A stretch of DNA of 64,000 nucleotides from Prorocentrum cordatum (GCA_963575745.1 CAUYUJ010009502.1:242269-306268), one strand, 5' to 3'. Numbered from the stretch's first letter, positions 11,651 to 21,799 are shown. Notes: generated by a model from the sequence alone, not told the origin. Numbers and translations are program-made.

Positions 11651-12421
11651 CGAACACGACTTTCCCCCAAAAAAGAAATCCTTGCGAAGGACCCAACCAT
11701 GTGCTGCTGTGAGTACCGCATTAAGCGTAACTGTTCGGTGGAGCTCCCTGCGGGGCCACGAAACGTGCGAGGGGTGCGCAAAAATGGGGCGGGGCCGCCA
11801 TGCGAACTTTGCCGCTGGGGCCTTCGGTAGATCTCCCTGTGGGGCCACGAAACGCGTGAAAGGCGAACCGAAATGTGAGCGGTGCCGCCATGCGAACTTT
11901 GCCGCTGGGGCCTTCGGTAGAGCTCCCTATGGGGCCACGAAACGCGTGAGGGGTGTATTGAAATGGGTGCGGGACCGCCATGCGAACTTTGCCACGAAGG
12001 CATTCGGTGGAGCTCCTTATGGGGCCACGAAGCGTGTGGGGGTGTGCCGACATGGGGGGCGGGGCCGCCATGCGAACTTTGCCACGAGGGCCTTCGGTGG
12101 AACCTTCTGGGGCCACGAAACGTGTGAAGGGTGTACCGAAATGGGAGCGGGGCCGCCATGCGAATTTCACCACTGGTGCTTTGGGGCCACGAAACGTGTG
12201 AAGGGTGTGCCGAAATGGGGGCGGGGCCGCCATGCGAACTTTGCCACTGGGGCCTTCGGCGGAGCTCCTTTTGGGGCCACGGAGCGTGTGAGGGGCGAAA
12301 GGGACGGGAGGAGCGGGAGGACGGAGGAGGAGAGGAGAGGAGGAGAGGAGGAGAGGAGGAGAGGAGACGAGGAGCGCTGTCTCTTCAAAACGAGGACCCA
12401 ATTCCACAGGATGGTTGGGAA
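11651..12421 (+). repeat. class 2 cassette 2: head, 88-90-bp minisatellite, purine tract, tail
   Basis: The head (11685-11722) reads CTTGCGAAGGACCCAACC, then a TGTGAGTACCGC block. About six to seven units of 88-90 bp follow (11735-12300), each with GGGGCCACGAAACG and TTCGGTGGAGCTCC and a spacer containing CCGCCATGCGAACTTTG. A GGAGA purine tract (12300-12370) leads into the tail CTTCAAAACGAGGACCCAA (12381-12402) and GGATGGTTGGGAA. Confidence 0.9.
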
Positions 12422-12456
12422 ATAGCTTGGCTCGTCGGATCTGCAAAATTAACCTG

Positions 12457-13190
12457 GCAAAGAACCCAACCGTATGCAGTTGTGAGTACCGCAATTGTGG
12501 GTATCGTCTTCCATGGAGTTCCCTTTGGGCCGCGAAACACTGTATTGGGTGGGGGAGATGCATGCACACTTTGCCACTGTGGCCTTCGATGGAGCTCCCC
12601 ATGGGGCCACGAAGCGCTGTACTGGGCGGGGGGGACGTATGCGAACTGCGTCATTCGGACCTTCGGTGGAGTTCCCTCTGGGGCCACGAAACGCTGTACT
12701 GGGTGGGGGAGACGCATGCGAACTGCGCCACTCGGACCTTCGGTGGAGCTCCCTATGGGGCCACGAAACGCTGTACTGGGCGGGGGAGACGCATGTGAAC
12801 TGTGCCACTGGGACCTTCGGTGGAGCTCCCTCTGGGGCAACGAAACGCTGTACTGAGCGGGGGAGGCGCGTGCGAACTGCGCCAGGGACCTTCGGTGGCG
12901 CTCCCTATGGGGCCACGAGTGGGGTAGACGCATGCGATCTGTGGCACTCGGACCTTCGGTGGAGCTCCCTATGGGGCCACAAAACGCTGTACTGGGTGGG
13001 GGGGAGACGCATGCGAACTGCGCCACTGGGACATGCGGTGGAGCCCCCTATCGGGCCACGAAACGCTGTGCTGTATGGGAGAACCGCATGCGAACTGCGG
13101 AGGAGGGGGGAAGAGGGAGAGGAGGAGGTGGGACGCGGGGCGCTCTCTCTTCAAAACGAGGATCCAACACGATGGTTTGGAAAAAGAAAA
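12457..13190 (+). repeat. class 2 cassette 3: head, 76-77-bp minisatellite, purine tract, tail
   Basis: The head at 12457-12495 (CTGGCAAAGAACCCAACC, then TGTGAGTACCGC) matches that of cassette 2, 36 bp after the cassette 2 tail. Eight or so units (about 12500-13095) carry the shared core with spacer GGGGGAGACGCATGCGAACT. A purine tract and the tail (GGACGCGGGGCGCT, then CTTCAAAACGAGGATCC, then GGTTTGG) follow at 13097-13185. Confidence 0.9.
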
Positions 13191-14150
13191 ACACGTAGCA
13201 AGTTCCCAAATCTACGAATATTCTACGTAACTGATTGACAGGTTCGACAAGCATGTCCGTTTCGGGGTAAATCGATGCTGAAGTCGATCTCCTACTCGAA
13301 AGATGGGAGGGGGAAAAGGGTCGGCATCGGCTGGGCATGTTACGTAAGGCCGTTGTGCTGGACACTTCTCCAGCAGAATGTCCAGCACCGAGACCACGGA
13401 TGCACATGCGAAATGCCGGAGAGGCCATGCGAGTGCCGAAGCGGACGGAACCAACAGGCACAGATGCAGGAGACGGCACACGCGCAGGCACTGATTGGGC
13501 AGCTTGCAGTAGGCTATCCCACCAAACTTCGTGATTTGCGCAGCGCGAAAGGCAGATATCTCGGCGTCCTCGAACAGGCCTCTCGAAGACGACTACTCTC
13601 TTGCACGGGCTCCGAAACTGGGTTATCTTCATGCCCCGGCGGGTGACCTAGAGTGAACAAGCCGGAACCAACAGAACCGGTGGCAGTGGCGATGTCACAG
13701 GGAAAAACGTTGCAACCAGAAACAGCCACAGCAGCAGGTCAGCGCAGCTGACATGTAGCAACCACGGCTGGTCGATCGTTTCGATAAGAACGCTCGAAAC
13801 CTCATGTGCGTCGACTCAGCGATGACACGATGCGCCCTGTTGTATCCCTTTGATGATATCGTTAGCAAGCGCCGAGGTCTCATGCAAACGCAGTTGCATT
13901 GATTCCGCAATCCCTGTTTAGGATGGCTCTTCCACGCCAGCGGTCATCTGCATGCACGGTCTCCCGATCACCGCGTGAGAAAGCGCGCGTAGGGTCACCT
14001 CGACCTCCAAGTGGCAAAACATCGGATGGCAGCATAACGGTGCCCGAAATCGTCGAAATTCAGTCTTTTTCGGCATACCGCACGGCAGCGCACTCACACA
14101 TTGTGTAACAGAGTCACGTCATGCTGGCAATTTCCTCGGCTCAGGAAGCC
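13191..14150. other. no gene recognised
   Basis: Complex sequence with open frames on both strands (13275-13646 plus, 13632-13048 minus), neither resembling a known family. The stretch 13900-14150 lies just past the 3' end of the phosphatase gene and probably holds its 3' untranslated region. Confidence 0.5.
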
Positions 14151-15119
14151 TCAAGGGCGACCAGACCCAGCAGATGCAGGGTCACTATTCGCCCGCCTGT
14201 AGAAGTCTGCCTTCGTCATACTTGCCTGAGACACCCTAAATAATTTCTTATCGAACTCCAGCAACTGCTGCTGGTTGTCCTGCAGCGGTAGAGCCTGAGG
14301 CCGGCGCGCTTTGATTACCTCCCACGCGTCATTCAATCTCAGATTTCGCAGCGCCATCAAGACAGCGCACGCGACGGTGACGCTGCGATTACTCCCGTTA
14401 GCACAGTGGATCAGGATCGCGCAGCGACCTGCGCTCGCGAGAGGGTCTGTGACCAGGCTACCGTCGCAGGATGATTCTGCCTCCCTCGCCGAAAGACTGG
14501 CGCTGCTGGTCATAGCTCCCACTCGCTGGTCGGAACAAGCACCACGAGACTCAGAGGATTGATCAGGGTGCTCAGCGTCGGCTCGTGAAGCATCCTGCTC
14601 ACTCCCTTCAAAAGTCGCATCTGGATCTGCACTCACCGACTCACTACCACCTCGCTTGACCCCGGAATCTAAATCAGGCCGTCTCGCGAAATCGCAGTAC
14701 AACCCAGAATCACCAGGATCACCTGCACCATTTCCTAATTGCCACGACTCCAGTAAGACGCTTCTGCAGAACTCGATGGCCATCCTGAAAGTGCGACCAC
14801 TGCCCGCATCGTTCCCAAAGTCAACGATTTCCAAGCGCTCATACACGATCTTCGGTTCTGCTGTCTCGTGGTAGTTGGGCACGTCGTCGGCGCAATTCAG
14901 AATGTGGGTTACGTTGTGCGCGCGCAACTGCTCCAAGTTCTGCGCGTCGCGCCCAGGCCCGAGGAAGATGCGCACACCAGCACTCTGGCTGGAGTGTGGA
15001 CAGGCAGCTTTGCTGGAGCATGCTTCTGGCCGAAGCTGTTCTGCCTCTTCCAGGGTGAGTATCTCAGACGATGTCCATGCTTTGCGACGTGCCGCGAGCA
15101 CCTCCTTCAGGCTCGCCAT
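14151..15119 (-). CDS. dual-specificity protein phosphatase (DSP/PTP superfamily)
   Basis: This 322-residue, uninterrupted frame starts at an ATG (15117-15119). Residues about 48-128 form the N-terminal part of a DSP fold (VRIFLGPGRDAQNLEQL, then HILNCADD, then an Asp around 100-104 as candidate general acid). The catalytic P-loop is HCANGSNRS at 238-246 (Cys239 nucleophile, Arg245), matching HCxxGxxRS, followed by the usual helix (VACAVLMALRNL) and a segment ending in LEFDKKLF. Between residues about 128 and 232 lies a Ser/Asp/Glu/Gly-rich insertion, apparently disordered, just before the P-loop strand. It could instead be an in-frame unspliced intron. Expected role: dephosphorylation of phospho-Tyr/Ser/Thr proteins in the cytoplasm; the specific substrate cannot be read. 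It is the only convincing host gene here, and no neighbour informs its role. Confidence 0.85.
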   Translation of the reverse strand: MASLKEVLAARRKAWTSSEILTLEEAEQLRPEACSSKAACPHSSQSAGVRIFLGPGRDAQNLEQLRAHNVTHILNCADDVPNYHETAEPKIVYERLEIVDFGNDAGSGRTFRMAIEFCRSVLLESWQLGNGAGDPGDSGLYCDFARRPDLDSGVKRGGSESVSADPDATFEGSEQDASRADAEHPDQSSESRGACSDQRVGAMTSSASLSAREAESSCDGSLVTDPLASAGRCAILIHCANGSNRSVTVACAVLMALRNLRLNDAWEVIKARRPQALPLQDNQQQLLEFDKKLFRVSQASMTKADFYRRANSDPASAGSGRP

Positions 15120-15592
15120 TTGCTGTCTGATTGAGTGGACTCCTCAGCTTCAGCAAAAACCCAAGGCAACCCACCACCACTCCAGTACCGATCGAGCCCT
15201 TTCACGGATGCCTAAATTTCTAGCACGAGTAAAGAGGTCGAATACATACATCAAGCCGAAACGATTACGATACTCTATCTTCACGCAAGCCGCACTTCGG
15301 AGTCTGCAGAAGGCTGACTCCCCAGTTTTTCTCGCACACAGTACTTCGCACTTGATTAACTGATTCCACGGTCCAACGATGTTCTGGCACGAAGCTTGCA
15401 TGCCAAAATCGAAGCTACAGAAAAACGAGTCCATGACAAATCGCGCTCGCGAAAAAAACGCGGGCTTCCCGAGCCTTGCTTCTCGGCCGAAATCCGCATG
15501 CTGGACTGCGTGCTCGGGGCGCTGGGTCTGGGGAGCTATCAGAATCCCATACATAGTGGTTGCCCTAAGGGGTTCTCACTTCGATATTATAC
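15120..15592. other. no gene seen (upstream of phosphatase)
   Basis: Complex unique-looking sequence between the phosphatase start and the class 2-type tail. It would include any phosphatase promoter on the minus strand, but no TATA-like or other recognisable element stands out. Confidence 0.4.
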
Positions 15593-15683
15593 GTCCAAAA
15601 CCATCCTGTGGTGTTGGGTCTCGTTTTGGAAAGACAATCCCCGCGTCCATCTCCTCCTCCTCCTCCTCCTCCTCCTCCTCCTC
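15593..15683 (-). other. class 2-type tail plus (GAG)n, closing the PIF1 pseudogene
   Basis: Read on the minus strand: (GGA)n at 15683-15645, then GACGCGGGGATT, TTTCCAAAACGAGACCCAA, CACCACAGGATGGTTTTGG. CCAAAAC and GTTTTGG can pair as an 8-bp stem. It is clearly the same tail as at 2.3, 12.4 and 13.2 kb, here downstream of a protein-coding relic rather than a minisatellite. Confidence 0.85.
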
Positions 15684-16010
15684 ATCATCATCATCATCAT
15701 CAGCAGCATCATCATCAGCACCAACAGCAGCAGCATCATCAGCATCAGCATCATGCCCCTCCTCCGTCCTCCCCCTGCTTGCTTCTGCCCTGTTCGCGAC
15801 CATCATCATCACCATGAGCATCAGCATCACCAACATCATCATCAACAGCAGCAGCAGAACCATCATCATCAACAGCAGTATCATCAACAGCATCGTCATC
15901 ATCAGCATCATCAGCATAACCATCATCAGCAGCAGCAGCATCAGCATCATCATCAGCATCATCAGCATCATCAAAATCAGCATCATCAGTATCATCATCA
16001 TCATCATCAA
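15684..16010. repeat. CAT/CAG-type microsatellite
   Basis: Imperfect ATC/CATCAG repeats. On the minus strand they extend the PIF1 reading frame as an Asp/Ala-rich string. A very similar, longer tract lies at 25260-25935. Confidence 0.95.
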
Positions 16011-17116
16011 ACGCCGACTTCGGTAGTCTCCTCTTGCATGCGCCGGTGCACTGATACCCTTGGTAACTGCGCGCGTTGAACCCGAGTTCCTCGCAGCCTC
16101 TGCACACCACTTTGGTTCCTTTCGCCTTTCTATGATGTTCCACTTGCGTCGGCTTCAAGTGTCTCGTATCTGAGAACGCTCCACCGCACGCCGCGCGCGT
16201 CAGTGCCTTCGCGTCCGCCTCGGCTTTCCGTTTGCGATTCGCTGCCTCCGCATTCCCCCGTCGTACCTCTTTCTCTCGTTCTTCCGCGCATTTCCGACAG
16301 AGTCCTCTGCCCGCAGCATTGTGCTTCTTCTGAGCTTCGGACATCCCCGCCCCCTCTTGGAATCCGACAGGCAGCCGCCGTTGGAACACCGCAATGTGAC
16401 CACGCGTTTTTTTTATTATTCGACGCCCTCTGACGTTCTCCCGCACATTTCCGACACAACCTCTGGCCCGCTGCGTTCTGCTTCTTCTGAGATTCCGACA
16501 TCTCCGCCTTGTCGTCATACAGCGACAGGCACTTATCGTTCGAACACCGCGCTGTTCCAACACTCTCGTTCCACTTCGCGCTGCCAGTGCGCGTGCTCTG
16601 TTTCGCCTTGACATCCCTGCACCTTGCGCAGTACATTGTCCTGATCCTTTTCGTCCCCCCGTTTTCGAGCGCCGCGTCCGCGTTCCGACCGCTACCTTGC
16701 AGTGCCGCGTCGTCGCCCTCTGCTCTCATTGCCCGCCCACTGCACGTTGTGCACCATTTTGCACCTGCGTTTTTCATCTCCTCCGTGCGTTCTTTGCAGA
16801 ACGCCGGTCTGTCCTTCCTCTGGAACTCGTACTTCGTGAACGCCTCTACCAAAAACCTCCGCCGGCAGCGCTGGCACCGGTCTCGCGGCATTAGTTCCGC
16901 CCCCCATTCATCCCAATCGAAGATCTCCCCTCGTAGCACCTGCAGCAGTTTTTTCGCGCCCTCCATCTCACCTGCGTTGTGCGGTCTCCTGTCAAAAGGC
17001 CGGAAAATCAGAAGGTCCTGTCGCCTGCGCGCGCGCGCGACGGCAACGTAGCTGGACATCCAACTCACGCCGCGCCCTCTTTCAAGGTCAGCTATCACTG
17101 CGGCCATGGTCCGGCC
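16011..17116 (-). pseudogene. PIF1-like gene, C-terminal Cys-rich modules
   Basis: This continues in frame after the TAG: MAAVIADLERGRGVSWMSSY, VARARRRQDLLIFRPFD and LLQVLRGEIFDW form the helicase C-terminal end. Then come Cys modules: CQRCRRRFLVEAF, WCTTCSG, MYCARCRDVK, ARCSNDKCLS, LCRKCAGER. A frameshift at about 16420 splits a duplicated module, and the next frame repeats MSEAQKKHNAAG, LCRKCAEER and VVCRGCEELGF, then CTGACKRRLPKSAFD. That last module, resembling a zinc-binding Stc1-like unit, is cut off by the Asp-encoding microsatellite at about 16010. Dinoflagellate PIF1 proteins often carry such modules, which is the main taxonomic hint in the window. Confidence 0.75.
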
Positions 17117-18867
17117 CTACGCAGAGTGCGCCGTCGCTGCCAAAGACGGGGTTATCATAAACTGCGTGCGCTTCACATTCAACACTGGATGTTTCCGATG
17201 CCCGTCCAAGAACCATTGCCGCCCTTTCGATGGGAAGATCGGATGCAGCCCTGGCCCCCACCCTGGCAGGTGCCACTCCTTCGCATGGAAGCTCAACACT
17301 ATCACTCTCGGTAGATGCAACAACACTTCCTCGTCTTCATCCCCAGTGACCTCGTCCTCGTGCAACGCCCATCCATGGATCGTCGCTGTACGCCCCCGCA
17401 GGAGCTTCTTCTTTGATCGATCCAAGTGATCTCCCAAAGCCACGGGCATCCCTTTGGCCAGTGGCAGCCACCCGGGCAGGCTTGCACACTCCTTCTCGTG
17501 GTACCCAACCAACGTACCTTATCCTCCACCGTGTACGGCCGCCCCTGTTCCCCCCCATGGCAAGGGCGGTCCCTGGCTGCGACCCAGAGCAACTGTTCTC
17601 CTCGCTCTTTGGCCCACTGCACAGCTCTCTGCTCCCCGACGTGGCAACGAATGTCCTGGTTCGCATAAATGGCGACAACTTCTACAAATTTCTCCCCCCG
17701 AAACCGCGCGTCTTCTGCCGACGTCGCGACGAGCTTCCTCTTGTCCCGCTCACTTTTGCAAGCCTCGCACTCTAACTCGTTGCGCATCGCAATTGCATCT
17801 CTGTCTTCGACACAGCGCGTTTTCCCGCACGCCGGTGCCCCGTTCACCCACGACCCCGGAACATCCGTCGGTCTGCCACGCAAGAAATTGCGCGTGCGTT
17901 CAGACAACTTTCCTCGGCGAAACTCGCCCTGCACTCCAAGAAACCAATCGTCCTGGTCTTCCACGCGCTTGCACTCCGTCAACTCCGTCATTCCCTGCAC
18001 TGCGCCATCGCCGCCCGCTCCCCAAAAGATATACTGTCCGTGGTCCTCTGTGGCACCCGGCGCGTATTTCCTCGCTTTTTTCAAATACGACGTGGGAAGC
18101 GCATTAATGGCTGTCCCAGATGGCGGCTCCAATTGATAGACATCCCCGCAGAACAGCACATTCACGCCCCCGAAGGGCCTGGCGACGCCGTCTTCACCTA
18201 CCTTCGTGTCGCTTGCAGCTGACATGCACGACCGCAAGTGTGAGTCTAGCTCTGCAATGAAGTTCGCGCTGACCAAGCTCACCTCGTCCACAATCAGCCA
18301 CTTCCACTGTGACATGCGCTGCGCTGCTTGCTCTTTCTTCGTTTTCTTCTTTGTCTCTGCGTTGGCATCGCCCGCCGCGTCCTTCTCTTTCGTTTTGTTC
18401 ACGCCGAGCCCAAATGCACTGTGAATCGTATTCCCGTCGAGAGCTGACGCGTTTGTAGCCTGCAACGCTGCCGCCTGGAAATCTATGCCGCGCGTCCACC
18501 CCAGCTCTTTTTCGAACAGCTCCTTCCGGATCTTGTTCATGACGAAACTCTTCCCAGTCCCCGGGCCACCATGCAACATCCACACGAAGGGCTGCATATC
18601 AGAACCGCTCTGGCCTGTTTTCTTGCCGCTCGCGGACCTCCCGAGTTCTCGCGCCAACACGCGATCTGCCACCTTCTCAACGACGCTACGCTGTCCCGCG
18701 TTCAACCCGTTCTCCGCAAGCCCTTCCCTCCATCTCCGCACACTTGACGCTGTTGCTTTCTTGGCCGCCACAACCCCCCGGGGCACCTTCCTCCCCGCCC
18801 GCGCCGCTGCCTTCTGCGGCCCTCGACGCCGCGGCCACCGCTTGCGTTTTCTGCACCTCCGCGTCAT
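17117..18867 (-). pseudogene. PIF1-like helicase core (frameshift and stop)
   Basis: Frame one starts around 18867. GLNAGQRSVVEKVADRVL is the Q-motif region (residues 54-71). The Walker A box GGPGTGKS is at residues 100-107 (DNA about 18570-18547), Walker B LIVDEVSLVS at 171-180, and GDVYQLEPPSG at 221-231 as motif III. The first frame holds homology to DKVRWLGTTRR (about 17520). The next frame resumes with LPLAKGMPVALGDHLDRS, LRGRTATIHGW and WFLDGHRKHPVLNVKR, ending at ATAHSA. There TAG (17117-17119) stands where family members have Gln, since GRT and the AAVIADLERGRG block follow in the same frame. A single C-to-T change (CAG to TAG) explains the stop. All ATPase residues seen are intact. 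Confidence 0.88.
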
Positions 18868-20990
18868 CCCACCTCAACGCACCGCCCCCTCCGCGTTTCT
18901 TGCGCTTTCCGTTCATCCGACCAGTGCTCACTCCCCACACGGCGTCGCTCCTGGCCATGGCCTCCCGGCCCCTCTCCTTTTCGCACTCCGCATCTACATT
19001 TGTCCGCCTGTCCTCTTTCTCCATGGACGCACCTCCCGCATGCGTCTTCCGCCTTGTCGCCGCGTCGACACTTCTCGGATCCAGTTCTTCATCGCTGTGC
19101 AGCTCGTCCTCGCGTTTGACCAGGTCTTCGTCCGTGACTGGTCGCAGATCCACCACGCCCATGTAGTTCTGCACGTACCTCTTTGTTTCTTCACATGGCA
19201 TGCCTTTCTTTAACCACTCCAATGACGCCTCCGCCCACGACCCCTGCGCTCCGCGGAAGTCCCGCAGGTGCGGCACTCCACATTCGACGTCGTCACGCAG
19301 CGTGCACGCCCGAAAATATACCATCAACAAAAGCCCGTTCCTACCCTCCTGCCCCGCTCCGCGCTTCGGCTGCGGCGCTCCGTGAAAACTGGGGTTCCCC
19401 GGGCGCTCGTTCCGCACCAGCACCCACGTGTGCCTCAGAGTTTCCAACTCCGGAACATCCGGGAATGGCACCCACGAAGAACTCCCCCATCCCTCCTTGA
19501 TCACATAATCCACTCCGGCTTTCAATTGGGGTCCAGCCTGCGCACCGCCTTCGTCGGTATCCGCTCTCTGCTGGTCTGCTTCGCGGACCTTCTGCATCCC
19601 GGACAGCGTCAGCTCCGCCTGGTACTAATTTGCTGGCCGCGGCTGCCAGCTCTGCTCCGCTGCGGGGAAACGCTGCCAACTCGACGCGCCAATATCGCAA
19701 TAACTCATGCAACGATAGGTGTGCCAAGTCGGGCGCACCGGGAGCGTCAAGCGGGCGCATGCCATACAAGTACACTGGACTCTTAGACACAATTCGAACC
19801 TTTTTCGACCCTTCTCGTTTGTCCGCTTCCAGAATCCCCGACGCTGCTACGGTAACACCGTCCCCGTCAGCACAGAGCCGCTCCGCCATACGCGCGGCTT
19901 CTGCTCCCGGGATCATGGCAGGCTTCGCGGTCTTGATACTCCCGGCACCAGTCACGTCTCTGGGGTCTCGGTACGCTCGCAGATTCGCACTTTCCTGCGC
20001 TGACCGCACCACGCCTCTCCCGTACATGTCACTCAGGAACCTCTTCATGTGCCTGTTCGCCCGGTACGCCGCGGTCCTGTCTTTCGTCTGCTCCGCCAGC
20101 GCGTGGTGGCCCTTTTTAATCTCCCTCGCCTCGTTGAACGACGGGGCACACCGCTTGCACTGATAGTCCGCCGCGTACCCCGCTGCTGCATTCTGCGCTC
20201 TTTGCGCCGCCAGAACCATGTCGACGGGTCGATCCGTCTCCCAGCGCCGCTCTTCGCACACACACCTATCGTGCGTCGCTTCCGTCACTGGGAACCTGTG
20301 AGGAATCTGCAAATCGCTGTTGAAATTCAATCCTACCGCGCCGCTTAGCATCGCTGGTAACGTGCCGTTCAGGTTTCGTTCGTTCATGGGCCCGTGCAGG
20401 CACCCTGTCATGTTCCTCCTCCCTGCTCGCGGCACGTCACGCTTTCTCAAAAACCCTTCGCGCAACACCACTGCGCGATCTATGAGCCACGACGCGCGCG
20501 GGAGAAAGCTTCTGCACTGCGTCATGTCGTCTTTCCTCTGACAATGTGCCAACGGTACCACGCGCTGCAAACGCTTGCTCCACTGGCGCACGTGGTTCTG
20601 TCGAAACTCCTGCCCCTTTTGCACCCAGACGCCGAGGTACTCTTGCAGCCAGGTTCGCCCTTCCTCGTTGCCCTTGTCTCCGTCTCCTGTTCTCCCATTG
20701 CCGCTCGTTGATTCCCTACCGCCGCCTTCCGTCTCTGCAAACCCATTCGTCTGGCCGCTGTGTAAGTACTCCGGCGCTGCGACCAGCTCTGTGGCTTCGC
20801 GGTACGTGGGCCATGCCTTATCCACCTCCGTTTTCCTACCCCTCCAGCCTTCTACGTCGGAGTAGTCTTGACGACTCGCGTTTCGCTTGTACCTCTTGTA
20901 CTCTTGTACCAGCCCCTTCAGAACATCTGTCGGCAGCTGTAGCAGTCCGTGCAAGGGGGTATACTGGTGCAAACACTGAACGAAGACTTG
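18800..20990 (-). pseudogene. PIF1-like gene, N-terminal region (frameshifted)
   Basis: The first frame (about 20990 to 19620) contains WLIDRAVVLREGFLRK, SDLQIPHRFPV, GYAADYQCKRCAPSFNE, GHHALAEQ and RFLSDMYGRGVVRSAQES, then SPVYLYGMRP and LSLHELLRYW. This order matches the segment preceding the helicase in dinoflagellate PIF1 proteins as I remember them. From about 19597 the homology moves to a second frame: SWVPFPDVPELETLRHTWVL split by variable sequence, then LLLMVYFRACTL and CEETKRYVQNYM, ending in an Arg/Lys/Glu-rich linker at about 18800-18900. The frames overlap at 19341-19597, so the shift is confined there or just upstream. Family recognition is from memory of conserved blocks; a protein search would settle it. 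Confidence 0.75.
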
Positions 20991-21345
20991 CACTTGCACT
21001 TGTACGTGCCAGGGGCCCACGAAAGCGGCGACACTGTCGCAGATCGCAGCCCCCCAAGGACGGCGACGTGCCCTGATGGCCTGCATAAGACAAGCCTCCG
21101 TCGGGCCTCCCATGAGCCCACAAGAGTGGCGTCGATTTCGCAGAGCACAGCCCCCCAGGGCCAGGGAAGTCTTATGATAACCTGGGCGCGGCACCATTCT
21201 GGTGGGCCTCCGTATCCTCTTGGTATCCATCGTGCACGGGACAAGAAGATTCGAGGGCGGGAAAAGGAGGTGCACGCCACAATGCTCTACTCAAAACAAG
21301 TACCTCAACCGCCTGAGGGTTGGGTAGAAAAAGCGAGCCACATGG
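20991..21345 (+). repeat. two degenerate ~100-bp repeat units and a class 2-type tail
   Basis: GACACTGTCGCAGATCGCAG (about 21031) and a diverged second unit (about 21125) match the 101-bp array at 44-47 kb. The tail follows at 21289-21334: CTCAAAACAAGTACC, then TCAACCGCCTGAGGGTTGGG, where ACCTCA and TGAGGGT can pair. The unit therefore lies on the strand opposite to the PIF1 relic, head-to-head with its 5' end. Confidence 0.7.
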
Positions 21346-21799
21346 CTCCACTCCACCCCTACGGAATTTCAGGGGGCAGACGTCGAAACCAAGGTTTGCG
21401 GAAGTTTTCGCTCACTCCTGGGAATGATGTCGCCCCGGAGCGCTTTCCAACAGAGTGCGTCGCCGAGCGCGTTCGAAGCGGATCTGAATCGGGGCACGCG
21501 GCTGCTGCAGCCCGAGGTATGACCCGAAAACCATCGGTCACACAAGTGGGAAGAAGAGTGATGGGGAGGATGTAAACTAAAGCGATCTGGAAAAAGCAGG
21601 TCATCTGTGGATACCTCTTCTATGGCTGGGTGCGTCTTCGACCTTTGGAGGGGTTGCTTGGGGCGAACTTGGGACCCTTTTGAAGACTTGCGGGCTTTCC
21701 TTCGGTTCGCTGCCCGCGCCTTCAAATTCTGAAGAAGCGCTGTTGAACAGCTTCGGCACCGCCGTGCACCTGATCTGCAATCGTGCCCCCTGGCACGTT
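21346..21799. other. no gene seen
   Basis: Complex sequence without a recognisable gene or tandem repeat. Confidence 0.4.

Larger units (their letters stand above)
16011..20990 (-). pseudogene. PIF1-like helicase gene, broken (dinoflagellate-type family)
   Basis: About 5 kb of minus-strand coding-like sequence reads, 5' to 3', as an N-terminal region found in Helitron-type/PIF1 proteins, a PIF1/RecD-type SF1 helicase core, and Cys-rich modules. At least four frameshifts (about 19.60-19.62, 18.80-18.87, 17.52 and 16.42 kb) and one TAG stop (17117-17119) break it. Apart from these the motifs are well preserved, so decay looks recent. PIF1 helicases unwind DNA 5' to 3'; in eukaryotic transposons the domain is part of the Helitron replicase. 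No HUH nuclease motif was found, so I do not call a Helitron. The 3' end runs into a microsatellite and then the class 2-type tail at 15.6 kb; the 5' end abuts degenerate repeats at 21 kb. The three parts are described separately. Confidence 0.85.

Noticed and set aside
16011-20990. Calling the PIF1-like gene a Helitron
   Set aside because: No HUH Rep nuclease motif, no TC start or CTRR end could be demonstrated; dinoflagellate PIF1 families exist independently in large numbers.
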